From: Roridomyces roridus
Taxonomy: Eukaryota > Basidiomycota > Agaricomycetes > Agaricales > Mycenaceae
Length of the DNA: 35,674 nt
Reading direction: 5' to 3'
Assembly: GCA_029378245.1 (NCBI GenBank)
Contig: JARKIF010000276.1
Coordinates: 1-35,674 of the forward strand
Program-made: the position numbers and the translations under genes
Notes under the pieces: generated by a model
Database searches by the model: none
Seen by the model: only the letters and a program-made list of their open reading frames with translations
Told to the model about the DNA's origin: nothing
Shown here: positions 13,000 to 22,114 of the stretch, piece by piece
Layout: each line of letters begins with the position of its first letter
Position numbering within the stretch: the first letter of the stretch is position 1

Positions 13000-13219
13000 C
13001 CCCATGGCAATCCCGTCATGCTGTGCTCAGGTCTATTTACAATATCCGAATCGGGAACACTGTCACACGGTTCACACGGTTGCAACCCAACCGCATTGGC
13101 AACTCCTTCCATGTTTTATATTTTATATTTTACACCCGACTGTTATTTCAAAGTGGAGCCCTTACCTAACGACTAAACTCCGTCCACACTCTCCCCAACG
13201 AATATAGCGACTGTGCCTT

Positions 13220-13227
13220 TATAAAAG
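13220..13227 (+). promoter_or_regulatory. TATA box of DUF6534 copy 1
   Basis: TATAAAAG lies 54 bp before the start codon at 13274, and the same element in the same context precedes copy 2. Conservation after duplication supports function. Confidence 0.6.
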
Positions 13228-13273
13228 CGAGCGTCGCAGCTTGTGCTCACGTTTTCTCCCGGAACAGCTCAAA

Positions 13274-15054
13274 ATGACTGTCGCGGGCACCATCGACAAC
13301 ACTTATGGTTTGCTTTATGTCGCGGTTGTCGTCTCTACCGCGTGAGTGTGGTCTTGTGCTTCTTTAGAGTATGCCTGCTAATGCTCGTTTAGCCTTTACG
13401 GAGGTTTGTTAACTGTTCAAGAAGCGCGTACACATTACTGAACCAGATGCCAGTCGGGGCCATGCAATTCTGGCTGTACATTCGCAAATACCACCTCAAG
13501 GACACCTTGCTAATCAAGTGCCTGGTAATTGCAATCCTCGTGTGCGACACTTGCCAGCAAGTACTGTTAATCCACTCTGGTATGTCGCACTGGTCTCAGA
13601 GACGGCATCTATTCATCCTATGGCAGTATACAAATATCTCGGTTAGTCCGCCGTTCGCGCATATGTCTTCTGGCTCACGCCGACCGCACAGTCGGTGGAA
13701 TTTCGGACCCTGCCATCCTCCCTTCGGTGGTCGAGTGAGTCTGCACCTCGGATCCTTTGTATCCACGCCAACTCCGGTTCCAGAACTCTTATGGTCCAGC
13801 TGTTCTTCAGCTGCGCAATCGCGACGATGGTCCAGCAGTGAGTTGGCCCCCGCTTTCTGAGGTGATTGATCCCTCATGCTCTTTAGGTTTTATTGCTGGC
13901 GGATATACAAGAGTATGTTCTCTACTTGTACACCAACAATCCCTGGCTCACGTTCTTCCAGTCGGACAGAACATATTTTTGGCCCTTGCTGTGGTATGTA
14001 CCCGTCTCCTGTTCCGCCGAACCACGTTTAATTCCGACTCAGTCGGCAGTTAGCTGGACATCATGCGGTGCGTTGGCCTTACTCCTCGGAAAGCAATGAT
14101 CTGACCCATGTTTCCAGTGGTTCTCATGAGTGAGCACATACTCTGGTTCTAAGTTATTCGCATTTAACGCATCGCATCTAGTCTATGCCGCCCGAGCGTG
14201 AGTTATTGTCAACCTGGAATCCGGTCCCGACTTATTTTTGGCGTAGTGTGCGGTTCAAGCAGCTTGGCCAGTTAACAACCTTGCAAGTGCGTCGTCGTCT
14301 TTAAGCCACTTCTTGCGGAGCCTTGACCGTGTTTGCAGACGTTGTCAATCGTCTCGAACACGCTCTCAGCCGCCGCCGACGTGACCGTGTCTGTCGTGCT
14401 CGTCATCCTACTACAAGTATCCAAGACTGGGTTCAAGCGGTCGACGGACTTGATTAATAGACTGGTATGTGCTGGATTCAAGCACCGCTACCTGCTGTTT
14501 GACCCTTTGCAAGATGATCTTTACGTTCAATACCGGTACGAGCTACACGACACCGCAATAGATTCCAGTTACTGAATTGCTGCCTTTCAGGGCTTCCTAC
14601 GAGCATGGCCGCTCTCGCCGCTACCATCTGCGTTCGTAGTGCGACTAATTTCCAAGTGCTTTGAACTGATCACCGCACAGGTCGCTGCATTCCCGAATAC
14701 GTTCCTTTAGTGCGTAGCGCGGGCCTTACAGTTGGCTCAAGTTGCTCATATTCGCAGCATATTCTTCTTCTTGCTTCTGGGGCGGTTCTACACCAACTCG
14801 ATCTTGGTGACGCTGAATTCACGAGAGTATATCAAGTCTACAAGTGATCCTGCCAGCCAAGAACACTATTCTCTCGAGAATTCGGGACGCCCCAGACCAC
14901 CCCAGGCGGGAACTCTTAATGGCGGTCAGCGAGACGCCATTACCATACGGATTGAAACGGACACAATGCACGATTACCATGTGAGTTTCCCTTTGACCAC
15001 GAGTAAACCCTCAGCTCATCCGTCTAGTCCTCTTCACAGGATTTGAAAGCGTAG
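13274..15054 (+). CDS. DUF6534-type multi-pass membrane protein, copy 1
   Basis: Predicted seven-helix-like membrane protein of the basidiomycete DUF6534 group; molecular function unknown. I could place 18 exons separated by 17 introns of 47-59 nt: 13274-13341, 13393-13403, 13454-13579, 13627-13641, 13692-13734, 13784-13837, 13887-13912, 13962-13993, 14043-14067, 14118-14129, 14182-14197, 14247-14286, 14339-14464, 14514-14535, 14591-14631, 14681-14709, 14758-14980, 15040-15054. They total 924 nt, 307 aa, unbroken. Hydrophobic segments include LLYVAVVVSTALYG, LIKCLVIAILVC, VQLFFSCAIATMVQQF, FLALAVSAVSW, VTVSVVLVILL and FLYIFFFLLLGRF. Family-typical strings are SKTGFKRSTDLINRL, IFTFNTGLPTS and GRFYTNSILVTLNSREYI. 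The C-terminus is a soluble tail ending DYHDLKA. Exon borders agree with copy 2 at every junction. Confidence 0.85.
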
Positions 15055-15325
15055 AGCTTTGTGCTGTCTGTCCTGTACAAGTATTATATCCTTCACATTA
15101 TTGTCTTAAATTACATGTTTTTCCGGGGGACCTATATGGAATTCCTATGCTCGCTTGTGCCTGGTTCCTACTCCACGCTGAGATGATCTGGGTCGCTGGA
15201 AACCATCGGCTTAGCGTCGGTGCCTTGAAGCAACCTTGAAGTTGAAATTTCAAAGACTTGAAATAATACAAGTGATAGTAGGACACTAGCGACGAACAAG
15301 CAGATGGAAACGGAAAATAAGGTAC

Positions 15326-15549
15326 CTTTTGCATGAACCCAGGCACACGACCAATATCGACAACCTGCGGGCATCCGCTTTCCACCGCCAGGAGAGGATT
15401 CTCAAGTATCTGCGGGTGACCTAAGATATACGAAAGTGCGAGATATAAATGAAACCGTACCCCTTCGACTTTCTCGATGGGATGCTATCTTCTTGCATTG
15501 ATACTCCTTTGCACCCTGCAGCCCCTTCAACCGCGCCTTCATCAAAGCC
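15326..15549 (-). pseudogene. Truncated 3' fragment of the Mbp1-like gene
   Basis: This piece repeats the end of the Mbp1-like gene at 19420-19668. The 84-nt penultimate exon is kept open (15326-15409, reading [19 protein letters not shown]). The preceding exon piece (15461-15549, [17 protein letters not shown]) has lost about 8 bp and about 14 bp relative to the parent, and the last coding exon (VRDGVI, stop) is deleted. It was carried along by the segmental duplication and cannot be functional. Confidence 0.85.
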
Positions 15550-16985
15550 TAAGACGCAGTGAGCAAGGAGGGAGACGAGGAGGGCAAGAAGACAAGCAGA
15601 GGACGTACGAGAACTCGGAGAAATCGCAGGCTACGCAACCCCAGAGAGTACACCACGTCATCGCTCCATTCGACGCTGTTGAATCCCGAGGCTGGAACTT
15701 GGGCAGCGAGCGGAGAAGGGGTAGCCACGGAGATAGACCTATTCAGAATCAAGACGCGTACGGAAGAGCACGAGCGGGACACGCACCAGTCATTCAGCTC
15801 ATCGCGGAAGCCGCCAATCTAATCGGAGTAAGTACGTGAAGACGAGGGCCTCAGCGATACCGACCAGAGCCCAATCGCAGCCTACGGAGAACGCATGGAG
15901 GGGAGACGGGCCAAACCATTGAATCGAGCCGTCATCCCGACTCCCCGGACGATACATACGGCAGACTACGGGGAGAGAGTCCTAATTGACGCCACCAGTG
16001 ACAAGAAGGCAGCAGCATCGACAACAAGGAGCACGGGAGACGCGGCGCAGGGTACAGCGTTGTTGGATATCACCGAGGTCGGGAGCGAACTCGGAGGTGT
16101 ATGACGCGGAGATGTCGGAGCCAGAGTACAGGATTGAAATAGGCCGGTGAAGGCATCAGGGGGAACGAGCGAGCTGATGAACTCGCAAAGGATGCAGCGG
16201 AGAAGTGGAAGACAAGGCCTCACTTCATGAGCAGGAAAAAATGGGGACTGGTTCAGTGCAGAACTGGACATGCATTCATTGGTGTAGTACACTAGATTTG
16301 TGCCTTCAGAAACCGTATCGTCAATGCGCCGAAGGATTCCAAACGCGGGCCCACGTACTACGGGACTGCGAACAATACGAGGAACATCGCGACGTCCTCC
16401 GCAAATTCTCCCCGACCATGTCCATACCCGACATCCTGGCAACGCAGGAAGGAATCGAAGCGTTGACGAAATTCCTCGGGGCATCTGGAGCCTTCACCGA
16501 GACGCGAGCGGAGCGCGGACGATGAGGAAAAGAAGATGAAGCAGAGATCGAATGGAGGAGAGAACGGGGAGGACCCAGAGGGGAGCGAGGCGGAGAGTGA
16601 GGGTCCGAGAACGTATGGCGGCGTGAGACGCCAATCCGCACAGTGCTCACAAGACCTTCAAGAATCAAGGAGCAGGACGACGATCAGCGTGGGCGGGGTG
16701 TAGCCCGGATTCGGCATGTTCTCTTTGCCAAGTCGGGAGTGTGCGGAGGTGTGCCACTTGGGCATTTGCCGTTGAATGAGTGTGCGTCCGATCTTTGCAG
16801 CATTCGGCTGGGTTTCAATTCCACGGCCAAAACCGACGGGGAGGGGAGGACCGGCCATGCCGGCCCGGATGAAGTATGGAAGTGTGAAAGCGCTAAACAG
16901 CACCGGACGGGGTTTCTATGCATATGGTACATGCTTCCTACTTCGACCCTCCTGCAACGTCCCACAAAAAAAAAAAAAAAAAAAA
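15550..16985 (+). mobile_element. Decayed non-LTR (LINE-type) retroelement remnant
   Basis: Between the duplicated blocks lies sequence with retroelement character. A frame at 16205-16525 ends with FQTRAHVLRDCEQYEEHRDV, then IPDILATQEGIEALTKFLGA and SGAFTETR. This resembles the C-terminal tail (after the RNase H region, Cys-rich LRDCPxY motif) of fungal LINE polyproteins. Upstream, 15559-16104 holds broken Arg/Glu-rich frames that could come from ORF1. The reverse-transcriptase core is absent, so the element is internally deleted or a chimera. The unit ends in a 20-nt A tract (16966-16985), the expected tail of a retroposed copy. The 5' boundary is set at the end of duplication homology and is approximate. 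No clear target-site duplication was found. Confidence 0.6.
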
Positions 16986-17332
16986 CTTTGCAGCATTATG
17001 CATTAAGGTACATGTCATGTACCTTACCAAACGGTGCCGAGGCATGGAGAATTCAAGGGGCTAAAAGAGCGAAGAAAGAGCGGAGAAAACCCACGCCAGA
17101 GGAAAGGGAGGAGGGCACGATCGTCGTAAAGATCAGCCGCCTGCCAATCGGGCGACGGAACAGAGGCGTGACAGCGCCCCGGAACGAAGATCGCCGCATG
17201 GCGGATCTCCACAGCGGGTGCCGGGACCGCCGTTTCTGCCATTCGGCGCGCCCGGATCAGGCAATCAGATCAAATCAATTATGTAAGTGACGGCGATCAT
17301 CGAGTTACCAAAGTTGCCCCTAACCTAAATAT
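16986..17332. other. Spacer between retroelement tail and duplicated block
   Basis: Purine-rich sequence with no defensible gene. It contains the perfect palindrome at 17005-17025 and a G/A-rich stretch (about 17065-17115). It may be remains of another element. Confidence 0.4.
17005..17025. repeat. Perfect 10-bp inverted repeat with 1-nt spacer
   Basis: AAGGTACATG is followed by one T and then by its exact reverse complement. It lies 19 bp after the A tract of the retroelement. It could be a hairpin, a binding site for a dimeric protein, or the scar of an excised element. Confidence 0.6.
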
Positions 17333-17346
17333 AGGGAATGTGCCTT

Positions 17347-17354
17347 TATAAAAG
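17347..17354 (+). promoter_or_regulatory. TATA box of DUF6534 copy 2
   Basis: TATAAAAG lies 34 bp before the start codon at 17381. The flanking bases match copy 1, but about 20 bp of the copy 1 leader are missing here, shortening the distance to the start. Confidence 0.6.
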
Positions 17355-17380
17355 CGAGCCTTGCAGCTTGGGCTCACAAA

Positions 17381-19152
17381 ATGGCTGTCGCGGCCACCAT
17401 CGACAACACTTACGGTATGCTTTATGTCGCGGTTGTCGTCTCTACCGCGTGAGTGTGGTCTTGTGCTTCTTCAGAGCATGCCTGCTAATGTTCGTTTAGC
17501 CTTTACGGAGGTTCGTGAACCGTTCATGCGCGTACACATTACTGAACCAAATGCAGTCGGGGCCACCCAATTTTGGCTGTACATTCGGAAATACCACGTC
17601 AAGGACACCTTGCTAATCAAGTGCCTGGTAATTGCAATCCTCGTGTGCGACACCTGCCAGCAAATACTCTTAATCCACTCTGGTATGTCGCACTGGTCTT
17701 GGAAAAGGCATGTATTCATCCTATGGCAGTGTACAAATATCTCGGTCAGTGGGCCGCTCGTGAATATGTCTTCTGGCTCACGCCGACCGCACAGTCGCTG
17801 GAATTTCGGACCCTGCCATTCTCCCTTCGGTGGTCAAGTGCGTCTGCACCTCGGATCCTTTGTATCTATACCAACTCCTGTTCCAGCACTCTTATGGTTG
17901 AGCTGTTCTTCAGCTGCGCAATCGCGACGATGGTCCAGCAGTGAGTTGACCGCCGCTTTCTGAGGTGATCCCTCATGCTCTTTAGGTTTTATTGCTGGCG
18001 GATATACAAGAGTATGATCTCCACCTGTACTCTAACAAGATCTGGCTCATGTTATTCAAGTCGGACAGAACATATTCTTGGCACTTGCTGTGGTACGACT
18101 ACCCGTCTTTTGTTCCGTCGAAACTGTGCGTTAATTCCGACTCAGTCTGCGGTTAGCTGGACATCATGCGGTGTGTTCGCCCTCCTCCCTCAGAAAGCAA
18201 ACTCATGTTTCCAGTGGTTCTCCTGAGTGAGCACATACTCTGGTTCTAAGTGGTTCGCATTTAACGTATCGCATCTAGTCTATGCGGCCCGAGCGTGCGC
18301 CATTGTCAACCTGGAATCCGGCACCTACTTATCTTTGGCGCAGTGTGCAGTTCAAGCAGCTTAGCCAATTAACAACCTTGCAAGTGCGGCGTCGTCTTTG
18401 AGCTACTTTTCACCGAGTCTTGACCGTGTTTGCAGACGTTGTCCATCGCATCGAACACCCTCTCAGCCGCCGCCGACGTGACCGTGTCCGTCGTGCTCGT
18501 CTTTCTACTACAAGGATCCAAGACTGGGTTCAAGCGGTCGACGGACTTGATTAATAGACTGGTATGTCTTGGATTCCAGCACCACTGCCTCCTGTTTGAC
18601 CCTTTGAAGATGATCTTCACCTTCAATACCGGTACGAGCTACACGACACCGTAGTGGATCCCAGTTACTGAATTCCTTTAAGGGCTTCCTACGAGCATCG
18701 CCGCTCTCGCCGCTACCATCTGCGTTCGTAGTGCTACTAATTTCCAAGTGCTTCGAACTGATAACCGCACAGGTCGCTGCATTCCCGAACACGTTCCTTT
18801 AGTGCGTAGCGCGGGCGTTACGGTTTGTTCAAGTTGCTCATCTTCGCAGCATATTCTTCTTCTTGCTTCTGGGGCGGTTCTACACCAACTCGATCTTGGT
18901 GACGCTGAATTCACGAGAGTATATCAAGTCTACAAGTGATCCTGCCAGTCAAGAGCACTATTCTCTCGAAAATACGGGACGCCCCAGACCACCCCAGGCG
19001 GGAACTTTTAATGGCGGTCAGGGAGATGCCATTACTATACGGATTGAAACGGACACAATGCACGATTTTCATGTGAGTCTCCCTTCAAGCACGAGTAAAC
19101 CCTCAGCTCACCAGTCACTCTCCAGTCATCGACCCAGGATTTGAAATCGTAG
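17381..19152 (+). CDS. DUF6534-type multi-pass membrane protein, copy 2
   Basis: Paralogue of the gene at 13274 with the same 18-exon structure: 17381-17448, 17500-17510, 17557-17682, 17730-17744, 17795-17837, 17887-17940, 17986-18011, 18061-18092, 18146-18170, 18215-18226, 18279-18294, 18344-18383, 18436-18561, 18610-18631, 18683-18723, 18773-18801, 18850-19072, 19138-19152. Every exon has the same length as in copy 1, giving 924 nt and 307 aa, open throughout. Substitutions are mostly mild (GTIDNTYGLL to ATIDNTYGML, VQLFF to VELFF, tail DYHDLKA to DFHDLKS). Several splice sites changed but stayed functional, for example acceptor TTTCAG to TTTAAG before exon 15. Keeping every frame after clear sequence divergence implies that both copies are under selection. 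It converges on the Mbp1-like gene with about 200 bp between stops. Confidence 0.85.
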
Positions 19153-19353
19153 CGCTGTGTGCTGTGCTGTGCCCCTCATTATAGTTTAGATTACATGTTT
19201 TCCGGGGTAATTCCTATGCTCGCTTGTGCCTAGTTCGTGCTCCACGTTGAGATAGTCTGGGTCGCTGGAAACTATCGACTGGGCCACTCAGTATTGGTAC
19301 CTTGAAATTTCAAAGACTTGATATAATACAAGTGATAGCAAGACACTAGCGAC

Positions 19354-22053
19354 TCAGATGACCCCATCACGAACCTAGAACTTTTCAGTACGAGCAGATG
19401 GAGGCGAAATAAGAGGTACCTTTTGCATGAACCCAGAAACACGACCAATATCGACAACCTGCGGGGATTCGCTTTCCACCGCCAGGAGAAGATTCTCGAG
19501 CATCTGCGGGCGACATGAGATATACGAAAGGGCGAGGTATAAATTAAGCCGACCTCTTCGACTTTCTCGATGGGAATTTGAGCACAGAGCGCGACGATCT
19601 TCTTGCACTGATACTCCTTCTCGGCGCTTGCACCCTGCAGCCCCTTCAACCGTGCCTTCATCAAATCTTCCATGCGCGCATGCCACATTTTGAGCCGTCT
19701 CAATCTAATAAGACTCGGGAGCGAGTCGGTTGGCGGAATAGGAGGCTCTGGCTCAACGTTGGCCGAGATATCAATGGAGCCAACCATCGTCGAGTGGGTG
19801 CCACGCCATTGGAAAGCCGGCCCACCGTTGTTCTCGTCCCCTGCATTGATATCCCCCGTTTCGTCTTCGACCTCTCCTTCCGCGTCTGGGTCCCCACTGC
19901 CGTTACTTCGACCGGTCCAATCGAACTGGTCCTCTTCAAGGAGGGCCTTGTCAATGTTCTTGACCCTTTGCGAGACTTGGTCCAATTCGGCACACCGTGC
20001 TTGCCAAGCCTGTATTTGTTTACGTTGCTCGGACAGTTCCCGTGTGGCCGCTCGCAGATGCGCCTGAGTGACGTCCAGGGCGTCTTGTTTGGACTTGATT
20101 TCCGCTTGGAAATCGGCACTCAGACCCTGCACCATGATGGTCATATCTGTTCGTGTTGAGTCCAACTCGCACTGTGTTATAGTGAGGGACCTACCGGCGA
20201 TGACATCCTGACTCTTCTGCACGGGAGGCGGTGGGCCTGTTCGCAAGACGGCAAAGATATCCTCCGGCCGAGAACCGCTGCTCAATTCCTCTGTCTCGAC
20301 ACCAAAGTCACCCGGACGTAAACCAAGTTTATTGGGAAGCATCCGATTGGCACCGACGTCCAGTAACGTCCGGACCATACTCCTGTTGCCAACTCGTGCA
20401 GCAATGTTGAGGGCGGTATCTCCGTGCTCGTCCTGGAGATCCACCAGAGTCCGGAAATCCCCGCTTTGGGTTTGGGCAATGAAATAAAATATTTTGTCGA
20501 GATAATAGCGTGCCGGCCCGGCCCGGCCTTTGACACCAGCTAAAGAGGTGATGTGATGAAGTACCGATTTCCGCGAAGTATCGAGGGTTCGAACAGAGGA
20601 GCCGAGCGTTGAGATGAGTGTATCGAAATTCTGCGTGTCACAGCCATGGGTTGCAAGGCAGGCCCGGATGAGGGGCGTTTCGCCGAGATGATTTCCTCTG
20701 TGGATATCGGCACCATGGACGATCAGCGACGCAGTGGTTCGCAGGTGAGCGAGACTGGCCGCAAGGTGAAGGGCGGTGTGACCCTGGTCGTCGAGGATAG
20801 TGTCAATCTCAAACGCTGGGGCGTTGTTGGCGGCATTATTGTTTGTAGGTGTTGCCGAGTCGGGGCTCAAGTCGCGCAGGAGATCGAGAATTGCATGAGG
20901 GTCGTCGCTTTGGCAGATGGCAGCAATCACGGCCGCCCGACGATGGTCCCGAAGGGGAACCGTAGGGTCAATGGATCTGGGGATGGATGGCTTCGTTGCA
21001 AAGCGGGTGGGATAATTGGCGACTTCAGGACCCCCATTCGCAACTTGAGGACTTGCTGAAGCGCCATTCGCGGGCGTATCAACAGCTATCGGAGTAGGTA
21101 CCGCACTTTGACTTGGCTGGGGAGTCGCTTCTGTCCGAGCACGCTTAGAGGGCGACGGACCAGCCTCGCCATTCGTGGGAGGGCTCACAGAAGCGCGGCG
21201 TCCTTCGGTAACTGCGGTGTCTAACCACAGTGTCAGAATATACAATACCCGGATTCATTACGCACTCACCGACAGATCCTGAGACCACGTCAACATCCGG
21301 GTCTGACCTGTTCCTCTTGAGAGCAGGAGGCGGGGGAGTATGTGCAGTAGGAGCAAACGGGGACTGTCCATAAGAGGGGGAAGCAAACCCTGGCGGGCGC
21401 TGCGAAGTGCTTGACGTGGAGGGTGTGAATAAACCTTGCGCACGACCTTGGTTGAGCAGTCGAAGCGCAGAGCCGGGCATGATGGGCGGCGGAGCGAGAT
21501 TGGACGGCAGCCCCGGATAACTGCCCTGAGATCCGGGGAGTGTGCCATAGGAAGAAGCGGCGGACAAGGGACGGGGAGAGCTACTTCCGATGGGCGCGGC
21601 AAGCGGAAGGGGTCCAAGAGCACTTGTACTAGGTATGAAGTCGAACAGAGGCGCCAGCAGCGGACCAACCCCATACTGTATGGCAATGTCACGCCCGCGT
21701 TCAAGAGGAATCCTTGCGCGACATGAACAAGGAGTAAAGCAAAATCAGAGAAGGCGACAGACCAGGTTCCTTGATACTTTCCGTATCCACCCTGGACAAT
21801 TTCGTGTTTTCCAGGCAGTATTTCCTTCTCGAGTATCTTGGTGCGTCTGCCCTTGTCCACGCCAGCGACTTTGAGGATTTGTGTCGCGTTAACATAGGAA
21901 TCCGCACGTCGGCGCATCACGGCTATGTTTCGTACCATGCATTCGTACACCTGGACGCGTCAAGGAAGGCCACAGATATGGTCGAGGGACTACCTGCACG
22001 GAGGAGTAGACGGCATTGTATATCTTGACGCCATTGTTGGACCCCGTCTGCAT
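19354..22053 (-). CDS. MBP1: APSES/ankyrin cell-cycle transcription factor (Mbp1/Swi6 family)
   Basis: DNA-binding subunit of an MBF-type complex that drives G1/S genes in fungi. Seven exons (21994-22053, 21763-21950, 21270-21712, 20195-21220, 19554-20146, 19420-19503, 19354-19374) total 2415 nt, 804 aa, no breaks. Residues ~8-110 form the APSES/KilA-N domain ([75 protein letters not shown]). A Ser/Pro-rich linker and a basic SKRARTE stretch follow. Ankyrin repeats begin near residue 375 ([27 protein letters not shown]) and 480 ([26 protein letters not shown]). The C-terminal helical region ([22 protein letters not shown] onward) probably mediates partner binding. The start at 22053 is chosen because it precedes the APSES fold by a few residues, and the next upstream Met would overlap the neighbouring start codon. 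Confidence 0.93.
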
Positions 22054-22114
22054 CGTGGCGCGAACAGAGACGCGTTTAGCCGAAAACAAACATCTCTCTC
22101 TTTCCGAATCCAAC
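22054..22114. promoter_or_regulatory. Very short divergent promoter, MBP1 / YVC1
   Basis: Only 61 bp separate the start codons of the Mbp1-like and Yvc1-like genes. The stretch includes an ACGCG motif at about 22068-22072, the core of the MCB site bound by MBF itself, which hints at autoregulation but could be chance. No TATA box is seen, and transcription of each gene probably starts within or close to the other's leader. Confidence 0.45.

Larger units (their letters stand above)
12573..13273. other. Divergent intergenic region, SDR / DUF6534 copy 1
   Basis: Carries the promoters of both flanking genes and, inside it, the orphan frame 12733-12999 listed separately. The last ~75 bp (from about 13200) belong to the segmental duplication and contain a TATA box. 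Nothing else is recognised. Confidence 0.5.
13200..15549. repeat. Tandem segmental duplication, upstream copy
   Basis: This block matches 17333-19668 along its whole length in the same orientation. It spans the TATA box, all 18 exons and 17 introns of the DUF6534 gene, its 3' flank and the 3' end of the neighbouring Mbp1-like gene. Similarity starts just before TGCCTTTATAAAAGCGAG and stops at a shared CCTTCATCAAA. Differences are scattered substitutions and small indels, including loss of about 38 bp near 15295. Confidence 0.9.
17333..19668. repeat. Tandem segmental duplication, downstream copy (probable parent)
   Basis: Direct-orientation counterpart of 13200-15549. Here the right-hand end continues into the complete Mbp1-like gene, while in the upstream block the same sequence stops inside an exon. 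This copy therefore sits at the original location and the upstream block is the derived one. Confidence 0.9.

Noticed and set aside
17361..17963. 200-codon open frame through the DUF6534 copy 2 locus
   Set aside because: It reads straight through three introns. The spliced reading, supported by identical junctions in copy 1, gives a continuous membrane protein.
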